From positions 806,001 to 870,000 of the forward strand of contig NZ_CP102247.1 in assembly GCF_024599655.1 (NCBI RefSeq): a stretch of DNA of 64,000 nt, in the 5' to 3' direction. The notes under the pieces are model-generated. The model was not told where the DNA came from, did not search any database, and worked only from the letters and a program-made list of their open reading frames with translations. This DNA comes from Enterobacter asburiae. GTDB lineage: Bacteria; Pseudomonadota; Gammaproteobacteria; Enterobacterales; Enterobacteriaceae. Each line of letters begins with the position of its first letter. The stretch's first letter is position 1. The position numbers and the translations under genes are program-made. This document shows positions 43,632-52,220 of the stretch, in pieces.

Positions 43632-44477
43632 ATGAGCAGACGCTGGCAGCAGGTTCGTCACCAGCTGCGCCGCAACCGTCCGGCGCAGTTCTCCCTGTTT
43701 GTGCTTTTTATTTTCGTTGTCGCCGCGCTCTGCGCGGGGTTAAGCCCGTACGATCCGGATCGGATGGCGCTCGGCGCGCGCACGTTGCCGCCGGATGCCG
43801 CGCACTGGTTCGGTACCGACGAATACGGCCGCGACTACTTTACCCGCGCGCTGTATGGCGGCCAGATCTCCCTGATGGTCGGTTTTCTGGCGATGCTCTT
43901 TTCCACGCTGATCGGCACGGTGGTAGGAACGGTGAGCGGCTATTTTGGCGGCTGGCTGGATAACCTGATGATGCGCGCCGTGGATATCCTGATGGCCATT
44001 CCGGCCTTCTTCCTGCTGCTGGTGGTGAATGCTTACCTCAAGCCGGGCGTGGATAACATCATTCTGATTATCAGCCTGCTGACGTGGATGAACATGTCGC
44101 GTCTGGTGCGTGCTGAAACCCTGTCGGTGAAAGAGCGCGAGTACGTGCTTTATGCCCGCGCGTCGGGGGAGCATCCGCTGCGCATTATCGCGCGCCACAT
44201 CATTCCCGGCGTGCTGCCGACTATTATCGTGGCGGCCACGCTCAATATCGCCTCGGCCATCCTGATGGAGTCAACCCTCAGCTTCTTAGGGCTGGGCGTG
44301 CAGGCACCTGCGGCGTCGTGGGGAAGCATGCTTAACAACGCGCAGTCTTATATTGGCGAAGCGTCGTGGCTGGCGATGTTCCCCGGCATTCTGATCCTGC
44401 TGACGGTGTTCAGCTTTAACGTGCTGGGCGATGTGTTCCGAACCGCCTTTGAGCCGGGAGCGAATCGCGATGAGTAA
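43632..44477 (+). CDS. Peptide-type ABC importer, permease 2 (DppC/OppC-like)
   Basis: 281 residues: an N-terminal TM (FSLFVLFIFVVAALCAGLSPYDP), HWFGTDEYGRDYFTRALYGGQISLMVGF typical of DppC, and the EAA loop KEREYVLYARASGEHPLRIIARHIIPGVLPTIIV. It ends inside the next gene with an eight-base overlap, showing tight coupling to the ATPase. Confidence 0.94.
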   Translation: MSRRWQQVRHQLRRNRPAQFSLFVLFIFVVAALCAGLSPYDPDRMALGARTLPPDAAHWFGTDEYGRDYFTRALYGGQISLMVGFLAMLFSTLIGTVVGTVSGYFGGWLDNLMMRAVDILMAIPAFFLLLVVNAYLKPGVDNIILIISLLTWMNMSRLVRAETLSVKEREYVLYARASGEHPLRIIARHIIPGVLPTIIVAATLNIASAILMESTLSFLGLGVQAPAASWGSMLNNAQSYIGEASWLAMFPGILILLTVFSFNVLGDVFRTAFEPGANRDE

Positions 44478-45447
44478 CTTATTAGCGCTTGAGAACCTGC
44501 AAACCACGTTCCGCACCCGCGAGGGCGAGGTTCACGCGGTGCGTGGCGTGAGCTTTCAGGTTCAGCCGGGCGAACTCGTCGGTATCGTCGGCGAGTCGGG
44601 CTGCGGGAAAAGCGTCACCTGTAAGTCGATTATCCAGCTTCTGGGGAGCAACGGGCGGATAACCGGCGGCAGCATCCGCTTCCAGAATGAAGATCTGGCG
44701 CAGAAAACGCCCGCGCAGATGCGCGCCATTCGCGGCAACGAGATCGCGATGATTTTTCAGGATCCGATGACCGCCCTGAACCCGGTGTTGACCATCGGCA
44801 AGCAGATGTCTGAGATCCTGATGCGCAACAAAGGGCTGGCCAAAAAAGCGGCCAAAGCGGCGGCGATCGCCATGCTGGAACAGGTAGGGATTGCCGAGGC
44901 GGAACGCCGGTACGACCAGTATCCCCACGAGTTCAGCGGCGGGATGCGCCAGCGGGTGATGATCGCGATTGCGCTCTCCTGCAACCCGAAGCTTCTGATT
45001 GCCGATGAGCCGACCACCGCGCTGGACGTGACCATTCAGGCGCAGATCCTGCGCCTGCTGAAAAGTCTGCAACAGCAGACCCGGACCGCGATTTTGCTGA
45101 TCACTCACGATCTCGGCGTGGTGGCGCAGGTCTGCAGCCGCGTGGTGGTGATGTACGGCGGGCTGGTGATGGAGGAGGGGAACGTGGAGGACATTTTTTA
45201 TCGCCCTGCGCATCCTTACACCCAGGGGCTGCTGGCCTCGCTGCCGCGCCCGGATGAGGTGAATCAACGTTTATCGCCGATTGAAGGTTCGCCGCCTGGC
45301 CTGCTTAACCCGCCGCCGGGCTGTCCGTTCGCGGAACGTTGCCCGAAGCGCATGCCCCAGTGTGAACGGCAGCCCGCATTTTACACCGCCGGAGAGGGCC
45401 ATCGCGCCGCCTGCTGGCTATGGGCTGATAAGGAGATTCAGGCATGA
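44470..45447 (+). CDS. Peptide-type ABC importer, ATPase 1 (DppD/OppD-like)
   Basis: From the ATG at 44470 (MSNLLALENLQTTFRTREGEVHAVRGVSF) it has 325 residues. Walker A is GESGCGKSVTCKSI, the signature SGGMRQRVMIAIAL, Walker B LLIADEPTTALDVT, and the H-loop THDLGVV. The C-terminal oligopeptide-transporter extension carries the GCPFAERCPKRMPQCERQPAF cysteine cluster, characteristic of DppD-type subunits and possibly Fe-S or Zn binding. A longer frame through the previous gene is open but unnatural. Confidence 0.94.
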   Translation: MSNLLALENLQTTFRTREGEVHAVRGVSFQVQPGELVGIVGESGCGKSVTCKSIIQLLGSNGRITGGSIRFQNEDLAQKTPAQMRAIRGNEIAMIFQDPMTALNPVLTIGKQMSEILMRNKGLAKKAAKAAAIAMLEQVGIAEAERRYDQYPHEFSGGMRQRVMIAIALSCNPKLLIADEPTTALDVTIQAQILRLLKSLQQQTRTAILLITHDLGVVAQVCSRVVVMYGGLVMEEGNVEDIFYRPAHPYTQGLLASLPRPDEVNQRLSPIEGSPPGLLNPPPGCPFAERCPKRMPQCERQPAFYTAGEGHRAACWLWADKEIQA

Positions 45448-46421
45448 GTGAACACCAGGCGCCATTAGTGAGCGTTCGCGATCTGCGCAAGCACTATCCG
45501 CTCAACGGCGGTTTGCTGCGTAAAGGCGTGGCCGTAAAGGCGGTTGACGGCGTGAGCTTTGATATCCAGCCCGGCGAGACGTTTGGCCTGGTGGGGGAGT
45601 CCGGCTGCGGAAAATCCACCCTCGGGCGCGCCATCCTGCGCCTTTTCGATATCACCTCGGGCGAGATCCACTTTGCCGGGCAGGCGATCGCCCACGCCCG
45701 TGAAAAAGAACTCAAGCCGCTGCGTAAGCGGATGCAGGCGATTTTTCAGGATCCCTACTCCTCGCTCAACCCCGGTATGACGGTGCGACAGCTGGTGGCC
45801 GAACCGATGCAGATCCACGGCTACAGCCGTGAAGAACAGCGGGAACGTACGGAAACGCTGCTCTACAAAGTCGGGCTGAAGCACGAACACCTTGAACGGT
45901 TCCCGCATGAGTTCAGCGGCGGGCAGCGTCAGCGCATCAGTATTGCCCGCGCGTTGTCCGTGCATCCTGAATTTGTACTGTGCGATGAGCCGCTCTCGGC
46001 GCTGGACGTCTCGGTGCAGGCGCAGGTGGTAAATATTCTGCAGGATCTGCAGCAGGAGCTGGGGCTAACCTATCTGTTCATCGCCCACGATCTCTCCATG
46101 GTGCGCCATATCTCCAGCCGCATTGGGGTGATGTATCTCGGTAAACTGGTGGAGATGGCCCCGGCGAATGAACTGTATCAGCGTCCGGCGCACCCTTACA
46201 CCCGCGCGCTGCTGGCGGCGGTTCCCCAGCCCGATCCGCGCATCCGCAATCTCGAAGACGCCACCCTGCGCGGCGATATTCCCGGCCCCACGTCCGTGCT
46301 GCCGGGCTGTAAGTTCTGCAGCCGCTGCCCGCACGCCATGCCGGTTTGCCAGACGCAGGAGCCTGCCATGCGGGAGATTGCGCCAGGGCATTTCGCGGCG
46401 TGCTGGTTGTTTAAGATTTAA
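45444..46421 (+). CDS. Peptide-type ABC importer, ATPase 2 (DppF/OppF-like)
   Basis: 325 residues: Walker A GESGCGKSTLGRAIL, signature SGGQRQRISIARAL, Walker B FVLCDEPLSALDVS, H-loop AHDLSMV, and the C-terminal CKFCSRCPHAMPVCQTQEP cluster. The ATG overlaps the first ATPase stop (ATGA). It completes the binding-protein / two-permease / two-ATPase importer. A REP element and then gss follow. Confidence 0.94.
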   Translation: MSEHQAPLVSVRDLRKHYPLNGGLLRKGVAVKAVDGVSFDIQPGETFGLVGESGCGKSTLGRAILRLFDITSGEIHFAGQAIAHAREKELKPLRKRMQAIFQDPYSSLNPGMTVRQLVAEPMQIHGYSREEQRERTETLLYKVGLKHEHLERFPHEFSGGQRQRISIARALSVHPEFVLCDEPLSALDVSVQAQVVNILQDLQQELGLTYLFIAHDLSMVRHISSRIGVMYLGKLVEMAPANELYQRPAHPYTRALLAAVPQPDPRIRNLEDATLRGDIPGPTSVLPGCKFCSRCPHAMPVCQTQEPAMREIAPGHFAACWLFKI

Positions 46422-46433
46422 GCCTTAAACGTG

Positions 46434-46490
46434 TCGGGTGGCGCTTCGCTTACCCGACCTACAGGTTTTGTGTTTCGTCGGCCGGGTAAG
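46434..46490. repeat. REP-type element, second half degenerate
   Basis: A first hairpin GTCGGGTGGCGCTTCGCTTACCCGAC, then GTCGGCCGGGTAAGGCG without its matching arm. It lies between the ABC importer and gss. Confidence 0.75.
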
Positions 46491-46604
46491 GCGAATTATT
46501 TGCCAGGCAGGTGTATGATAAATCCACCTCTGTCAGGTTAATTACAACGTGCAGACGACGACAACCCATAAAAAATTGCCGCCTGCCTGTTTTAGGTTGG
46601 ATAC

Positions 46605-48467
46605 ATGCGTAAAGGAAAGTTAAGCAGTGATGCGCCATTCGGGACGTTGTTAGGCTATGCGCCCGGTGGCGTGGCGATTTACTCTTCAAATTACGGCAGT
46701 CTGGACCCGCGCAGCTACCCGGAAGATGCGGATTTCCGCAGCTATATCGGCAACGAATACATGGGCCACAAGTGGCAGTGCGTTGAGTTTGCCCGCCGTT
46801 TCCTGTTTCTCAACTATGGCTTCGTGTTTACCGACGTCGGCATGGCGTGGGAAATCTTCTCCCTGCGCTTTTTGCGTCAGGTGGTGAACGATAACATTCT
46901 GCCCCTTCAGGCTTTTGCCAACGGTTCGAAACGCGCGCCGCGCGCCGGGGCGCTGCTGATCTGGCAAAAGGGCGGCGAGTTTCACGAGACCGGCCACGTG
47001 GCGGTGATCACCCAGCTTCTCGACGATAAGGTGCGTATTGCGGAGCAGAACGTGATTCACTCCCCGCTGCCGCTCGGGCAGCAGTGGACGCGCGAGCTGC
47101 GTCTGAGCGTGGAGAACGGGTGTTATACAATCCATGACACCTTCAACGACACGGAGATCCTCGGCTGGATGATCCAGACCGACGACACGGAACACAGCAT
47201 TCCCCAGCCGGAAATCGACGGCGAACTGCTGAAAATCAGCGGCGCGCGGCTGAAAAACAGGCGTCAGTTCGACGGTAAATGGCTTAACGAAAATGACGCG
47301 CTGCAGCAGGCGTATATCCGCGCGAACGGCCATGTGATCAACAAAGATCCCTGCCAGTACTTCACCATTACCGAAAGCGCCGAGCAGGAGCTGATCAAGG
47401 CCACCAACGAACTGCACCTGATGTACCTGCACGCGACGGACAAGGTGCTGAAAGACGACAGCCTGCTGGCGCTTTTCGACATCCCGAAAATCCTCTGGCC
47501 GCGCCTGCGCCTCTCCTGGCAGTGGCGTCGCCACCATATGATCACCGGTCGTATGGATTTCTGCATGGATGAGCGCGGCATTAAGGTCTACGAGTACAAC
47601 GCCGACTCTGCGTCCTGCCATACCGAGGGCGGGCTGATTCTCGAAGAGTGGGTGAAAAACGGCTATCGCGGCAATGGACATAACCCGGCGGAAGGGCTGC
47701 TGGAAGAGCTGACCGGCGCATGGAAGCACAGCCACGCGCGGCCGTTTGTCCACATCATGCAGGACAACGATGTCGAAGAGGACTATCACGCGCTCTTTAT
47801 TCAGCGTTCGCTGATGCAGGCCGGTTTCGAAACCAAAATCCTGCACGGGCTGGAGGCGCTGAGCTGGGATACCGCCGGACAGCTGATTGACGACGAAGGC
47901 CGTCACGTCAACTGCGTGTGGAAAACCTGGGCGTGGGAAACGGCGATAGAGCAGATCCGCGAGGTCAGCGAAACCGAATACGCCGCTGTGCCGATCCGCA
48001 CCGGACATCCCGAGGGCGAGGTGCGACTGATTGACGTCCTGCTGCGCCCGGAGGTGCTGGTCTTCGAACCACTGTGGACCGTGATCCCCGGCAACAAGGC
48101 GATTCTCCCGGTTCTGTGGCAGCTGTTCCCGAACCACCGTTACCTGCTCGACACCGATTTTGAGGTTAACGATCTGCTGAAGCAGACCGGCTATGCCGTC
48201 AAGCCGATTGCCGGACGCTGCGGCAGCAATATCGATCTCATCAGCGCCCAGGACGAACTGCTGGATAAATCCAGCGGCAAGTTTGTCGACCGTAAAAACA
48301 TCTACCAGCAGCTGTGGTGCCTGCCGAAGGTCGACGGCAAGTACATACAGGTCTGCACCTTTACCGTGGGCGGGAACTACGGCGGAACCTGTCTGCGCGG
48401 CGATGACTCGCTGGTGGTGAAGAAAGAGAGCGATATCGAGCCGCTGATTGTGGTTAAAGATAAGTAG
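46605..48467 (+). CDS. gss: Bifunctional glutathionylspermidine synthetase/amidase Gss
   Basis: Makes glutathionylspermidine from glutathione, spermidine and ATP, and hydrolyses it again. 620 residues: an N-terminal CHAP amidase with catalytic Cys59 (HKWQCVEFARRF) and His131 (ETGHVAVITQ), and a C-terminal ATP-grasp synthetase (about 200-620; MDFCMDERGIKVYEYNADSASCHTEGGLI; WKTWAWETAIEQ; TFTVGGNYGGTCLRGDDSLVVKKESDIEP). All landmarks match E. coli Gss. A strong terminator follows. The adjoining peptide importer and yghU make a glutathione-centred neighbourhood. Confidence 0.97.
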   Translation: MRKGKLSSDAPFGTLLGYAPGGVAIYSSNYGSLDPRSYPEDADFRSYIGNEYMGHKWQCVEFARRFLFLNYGFVFTDVGMAWEIFSLRFLRQVVNDNILPLQAFANGSKRAPRAGALLIWQKGGEFHETGHVAVITQLLDDKVRIAEQNVIHSPLPLGQQWTRELRLSVENGCYTIHDTFNDTEILGWMIQTDDTEHSIPQPEIDGELLKISGARLKNRRQFDGKWLNENDALQQAYIRANGHVINKDPCQYFTITESAEQELIKATNELHLMYLHATDKVLKDDSLLALFDIPKILWPRLRLSWQWRRHHMITGRMDFCMDERGIKVYEYNADSASCHTEGGLILEEWVKNGYRGNGHNPAEGLLEELTGAWKHSHARPFVHIMQDNDVEEDYHALFIQRSLMQAGFETKILHGLEALSWDTAGQLIDDEGRHVNCVWKTWAWETAIEQIREVSETEYAAVPIRTGHPEGEVRLIDVLLRPEVLVFEPLWTVIPGNKAILPVLWQLFPNHRYLLDTDFEVNDLLKQTGYAVKPIAGRCGSNIDLISAQDELLDKSSGKFVDRKNIYQQLWCLPKVDGKYIQVCTFTVGGNYGGTCLRGDDSLVVKKESDIEPLIVVKDK

Positions 48468-48483
48468 TTGACTCCCGCTATAA

Positions 48484-48517
48484 AAAAGCCCCCGCAGGGC
48501 ATCCTGCGGGGGCTTTT
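48484..48517. terminator. Bidirectional terminator between gss and pgaD
   Basis: A perfect 15-bp stem AAAAGCCCCCGCAGG / CCTGCGGGGGCTTTT with a GCAT loop, between convergent gss and the pga operon. Confidence 0.93.
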
Positions 48518-48519
48518 CG

Positions 48520-48954
48520 TTACTGTTCTTCCTCTTCCAGCTGCTCGCTGATCTTCAGATCGATGATGCGGCCAATCTGGTCATGGTACACCGTCAGCAG
48601 GTTGTACTGGCTCATCTCGGAGATGATCTGCGGTGAGACATTAAAGCTGCGGGCCAGCTCCTCCTGGTGAAAATAGCCCGGCTGACGCCGCCTCACGTGG
48701 GCGCGGCGGCGGTTGTACTGATACCACAAAATCAGCAGCCAGCCGTTGAGCGCGGCGAACAGCAAATAGATCAACACCGTATTAAAGGACGCGATAATCA
48801 CGCCCCAGCGGTGGTCGCTCTCATCGGTTAGCTGCATCCAGAGCCTGGCATACAGGAAAAACAGAAATCCTCCCCACGCCACCAGCGTTAACGCGGCATC
48901 GAAAAGACGTGGCAATAGCCGATGCTCGGTCAAAATTAAGGTATTTTCGTTCAT
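48520..48954 (-). CDS. pgaD: PNAG synthase accessory subunit PgaD
   Basis: Small inner-membrane partner of PgaC; in E. coli cyclic-di-GMP binds across PgaC and PgaD and activates polymer synthesis. 144 residues with two membrane helices (LFDAALTLVAWGGFLFFLYARLW and IIASFNTVLIYLLFAALNGWLLILWYQYNRRRAH), a basic cytoplasmic patch RRRAHVRRR, then an acidic end ISEQLEEEEQ. It is the last gene of pgaABCD; its start overlaps the pgaC end by four bases. Identification rests on position and topology plus modest similarity. Confidence 0.9.
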   Translation of the reverse strand: MNENTLILTEHRLLPRLFDAALTLVAWGGFLFFLYARLWMQLTDESDHRWGVIIASFNTVLIYLLFAALNGWLLILWYQYNRRRAHVRRRQPGYFHQEELARSFNVSPQIISEMSQYNLLTVYHDQIGRIIDLKISEQLEEEEQ

Positions 48955-50282
48955 TGAATGCTTCCTTTTCCCCGGTCCGGACTGATCCAGCGCGCGCGGG
49001 CGCGCTGGCGTTTAAGCATGACTTTTGGAAATGCGACGAGGGTAGTAAACAGGCCAATCATCCAGTACACCATCGGGAACCAGATCACCCAGAAAAGCGA
49101 GCTGGCCACTTTTCGTTCATAGCGTCGCTCGATGTACAGGCTGACCAGAAACTGCAGCAGGCACATCACGCCCAGCAGCAGCCCGGTAAACTCCGGTGGG
49201 AAAAGGCTCTCCACGGTCAGCCTGGCGGGAACAGGCGCAACCTGGCTGAGGAGGAACAGCAGCACCGTCATCGCGTACGCGAAGGCCCACAGCGTTGACA
49301 GCGCGTACTCCATAAACAGCGGCCACATGCGGTGATGCTCCCAGCGCACAATCCTGCGCAGGTTGACCAGAAACACCTCCGCGCCGCCCTGGGCCCAGCG
49401 CAGACGCTGTTTCCACAGGCCCTTCAGCGTCTCCGGCATCAGGATCCAGCACAGCGCCCGCGGCTCAAAAAAGATATCCCAGTGGCGCAGCTGGAGCTTC
49501 CAGCTGATGTCGATGTCTTCGGTGATCATGTCCGGGCTCCAGTACCCGACGTCCGCCAGCGCCTGTCGGCGAAAGGCGGCGATGACGCCGGAGACGGTAA
49601 AGACCCGGCCATAGATCCGCTGCGTCCGCTTGATGAGTCCAATGATGGAGGAGAACTCGCCCACCTGAATGCGGCCAATCAGCGTGGAGCGCGTGCGAAT
49701 GCGCGGGTTCCCGGTGACCGCCCCAACGTGGGGGTACTGAATCAGCGGGGCCACCAGATAAGCGGCGGTATCGCGATCGAGCAGGGCGTCGCCGTCAATG
49801 CAGACCAGCAGATCGCCCCGGGCCGCCGCCGCCCCAGCTTTGAGCGCCAGCGCTTTCCCCTGATTTTCCGCGAGGTTAATCACCCGCAGACGAGGCTGTT
49901 CCTGCGCCAGCGCCTGCAATACCTCCGCCGTGTTGTCAGACGAACCGTCGTTGATGGCGATAACTTCTATATTTTCATACCGCTGATCCAGCGCGGCGCT
50001 GATGGTCTCCCGGGCATTTCGTCCCTCGTTGAAACAGGGGATAAGAATGGAGATGAGCGGCTCACCCGCGAGCGTCGGGGCGGGCGTGTCTTTATCCCAC
50101 GACCAGTGGCGTTCAAGCTGATACCAGAAATAGAGGCCGCCGGTTATCCAGAGCATCGACATGAACAGCGGCCAGAAGAACACAAAATCCAGAATCAGTT
50201 CGCCGGTAAAGAGGGCGGCCACGCCTAACGGCAACCCGAATACCAGACATAAAATAGAGAATGCGATAATGCGATCAGTCAT
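48951..50282 (-). CDS. pgaC: PNAG synthase PgaC (family 2 glycosyltransferase)
   Basis: Processive N-acetylglucosaminyltransferase that polymerises and extrudes PNAG across the inner membrane. 443 residues: two N-terminal TMs, then the GT2 domain with ISILIPCFNEG, AINDGSSDNT, CIDGDALLDRD (DxD), TEDIDISWKLQ (general base) and the RLRWAQGG motif (QxxRW type), followed by C-terminal TMs and a basic tail. It overlaps pgaB by eight bases and pgaD by four. Motif set and order are complete, so it should be active. Confidence 0.96.
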   Translation of the reverse strand: MTDRIIAFSILCLVFGLPLGVAALFTGELILDFVFFWPLFMSMLWITGGLYFWYQLERHWSWDKDTPAPTLAGEPLISILIPCFNEGRNARETISAALDQRYENIEVIAINDGSSDNTAEVLQALAQEQPRLRVINLAENQGKALALKAGAAAARGDLLVCIDGDALLDRDTAAYLVAPLIQYPHVGAVTGNPRIRTRSTLIGRIQVGEFSSIIGLIKRTQRIYGRVFTVSGVIAAFRRQALADVGYWSPDMITEDIDISWKLQLRHWDIFFEPRALCWILMPETLKGLWKQRLRWAQGGAEVFLVNLRRIVRWEHHRMWPLFMEYALSTLWAFAYAMTVLLFLLSQVAPVPARLTVESLFPPEFTGLLLGVMCLLQFLVSLYIERRYERKVASSLFWVIWFPMVYWMIGLFTTLVAFPKVMLKRQRARARWISPDRGKGSIQ

Positions 50283-52218
50283 TGTCAGGGTACCAGTACG
50301 AAGAAAATTCAGGCCTGATGCGTGAGATATCAGGTTGGTTGTTGAGGAAGTCGTCGGGGTAGTAACCGTAGTTTTTGACGCCGTTCAGCTGGAGCACGCG
50401 CATCCACTGCGCAAGCTGGCTATCGGCAACGGCGCGCTGCGGTTTCTGTTCCCAGTCCTTGGCCTGCAGCTCGAAAATGGTTTTATCGAGCGCGCCGGGG
50501 CGCGTGGCGACCGCGTTAACCAGACGCGTCAGCCAGGCATCGCTCTCGTCTGCCGGGACGGACTCCATCAGCGGCATGGCCATCGGTACCGTCCAGTCAT
50601 ACTCCGCCAGAAAATCATCAAGATTCTGCGCGAACCGCGCTTCGCTTTCGGGCTGCAGAATGGGTAAGGCGAACATGTTGCGCGCGGTTTTTATGTGCGG
50701 GCCACGGATATGCTTTACCGCCAGGCTCAGGGCGTGGGTAAACCCGATAAGCGTCTGGCTCTTCTGGCGAGTCGTGTCCTGTCCGGCATCGTCCACGTCC
50801 GTCAGCACCGCGTCGTCATGGAACAAAATCCCATTGAAGCTGGCATAGCGGGCCAGATCTTCATAGATGTCCGTCACCTGCTGGCGCACCTGCGGGTCCC
50901 ACGGGGCGAGCCGGATATAGGGCTCGGTGGCTTCGCGCAGCTGGCCGGTTTGACGATCCCGGCGCTGCACGCGCGGCAGGGAAGGATCGAGATCGAACGA
51001 GAGCACCGGCATCCACGCGAAGACTTTTACCCCCGCGCGGGTTTGCAGCTGCCAGGCGACAAAATTAAAGAGATCGGCCCGGACCGGCAGACGACGGTTG
51101 GGGAAATAGAGCGCCTTGATCCTGCCGTCGCCCTGCGGGTCGGCAAACGCCTGCAGGAAAACATGGCTGATTTTCATGTCATAGACCCGCTGGATCAGCC
51201 TGTTGATGTTTTGGGTCTGCTGGGCCGGATCGGGATCGTAAACGTAGTCGAGATCGACGTGCATGACGCGCACGGGATCGCGCTCCTGAACCTGGCTGAC
51301 CGTGCTGGCAAACGCCTTGAGCGAGGGATTACCGGCGATCAGCAGGCGGGGGATGTTGCCCAGATCCTGCACATTCCCCAGCCCGTCCTCAAGGGTGAAG
51401 GCCAGCTGATAACCCTGCTGTCTGGCGATAGCGAGCGACGTACCGCTGGCGGCGCCGTAGGGCCAGACCCAGGCGCGCGGCGCTTTGCCCGTCACCTGCG
51501 TGATTTTTTCAGTCACTTTGCGAACGTCATCGCCGATCCGCTGGCTGAACTGCTGGTCGGTTTCATAGCGGCCCGTGGCTTTGTCATAAAAGCGGTTGGC
51601 AATGGCCGGCTCGCGGCTGCCCTGCGGGTTGGCCGGAATGCCGTAATGCGAGGCCCAGGTATGCGATCCGATCTCAATCAGCGGGGACTGGCTAAGCTCG
51701 CGCACCATGTCCCAGGTCGCGAAGCGATCCCGGGGCGTCATCAGGCCGCCGAAGTTAACTTTTTGATTTGCTGGCGTATCCACCCAGCTGCCCACCGGCG
51801 CCCACAGCGCAGGGACGTTCCACGCCTGAAGCAGCGGCCAGACGCGGGTGTAAAAGCTGCTGTAGCCGTCGTCAAAGCTGAGCAGAACGGCTTTTGGCGG
51901 CAGCGTTTTTTTGCCGTCATGGGCATCGAGAATGTCCTGCACGCTGATGGCGTGATAGCCGTTGTGCAGAAGCCAGCTTATCTGCTCGTTTAAGGCGCTG
52001 GTGCGAACGGAGAGATAGCGCTGATCGGCAGCATCGTCTTCGACGTCATGGTAGGCCAGCACCAGAAACTGGTTCTTCGGCCAGGGTTTACTTGCCTCCA
52101 GCTGCGGCCGATCTTTGGGCGCAATGAACGAAATCGCCTGCGCGCAGACGCTCGCGCTGAGGCAGAGCCAGCCGAGGAGTATCAGGCTCACGGAAAAACG
52201 TGTGTTCAGCATATTCAT
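50275..52218 (-). CDS. pgaB: PNAG N-deacetylase/hydrolase PgaB
   Basis: Periplasmic enzyme that partly deacetylates PNAG for export. 647 residues: signal region 1-28, a CE4 deacetylase (about 45-300) with Asp116-Asp117 (SFDDGY) and His186/His191 (GSHTWASHYG), and a C-terminal GH153-like hydrolase (about 315-640) with HVDLDYVYD, ILFHDDAVLTD and MAMPLMESV. E. coli PgaB is a lipoprotein; here the only candidate Cys25 is preceded by A-S-V, which is not a lipobox, while AQA at 26-28 fits signal peptidase I. A loop after HDDAVLTD is about 25 residues shorter than I recall in E. coli. An ATG six bases later has better ribosome-site spacing. Confidence 0.94.
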   Translation of the reverse strand: MNMLNTRFSVSLILLGWLCLSASVCAQAISFIAPKDRPQLEASKPWPKNQFLVLAYHDVEDDAADQRYLSVRTSALNEQISWLLHNGYHAISVQDILDAHDGKKTLPPKAVLLSFDDGYSSFYTRVWPLLQAWNVPALWAPVGSWVDTPANQKVNFGGLMTPRDRFATWDMVRELSQSPLIEIGSHTWASHYGIPANPQGSREPAIANRFYDKATGRYETDQQFSQRIGDDVRKVTEKITQVTGKAPRAWVWPYGAASGTSLAIARQQGYQLAFTLEDGLGNVQDLGNIPRLLIAGNPSLKAFASTVSQVQERDPVRVMHVDLDYVYDPDPAQQTQNINRLIQRVYDMKISHVFLQAFADPQGDGRIKALYFPNRRLPVRADLFNFVAWQLQTRAGVKVFAWMPVLSFDLDPSLPRVQRRDRQTGQLREATEPYIRLAPWDPQVRQQVTDIYEDLARYASFNGILFHDDAVLTDVDDAGQDTTRQKSQTLIGFTHALSLAVKHIRGPHIKTARNMFALPILQPESEARFAQNLDDFLAEYDWTVPMAMPLMESVPADESDAWLTRLVNAVATRPGALDKTIFELQAKDWEQKPQRAVADSQLAQWMRVLQLNGVKNYGYYPDDFLNNQPDISRIRPEFSSYWYPDND

Positions 52219-52220
52219 CC

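Noticed and set aside
46686..48137. A 483-codon open frame on the minus strand opposite gss
   Set aside because: Mirror frame of a conserved enzyme gene; no motif or start signal.
50695..51993. A 432-codon open frame on the plus strand opposite pgaB
   Set aside because: Antisense to conserved catalytic motifs of PgaB, with no ribosome site or domain.
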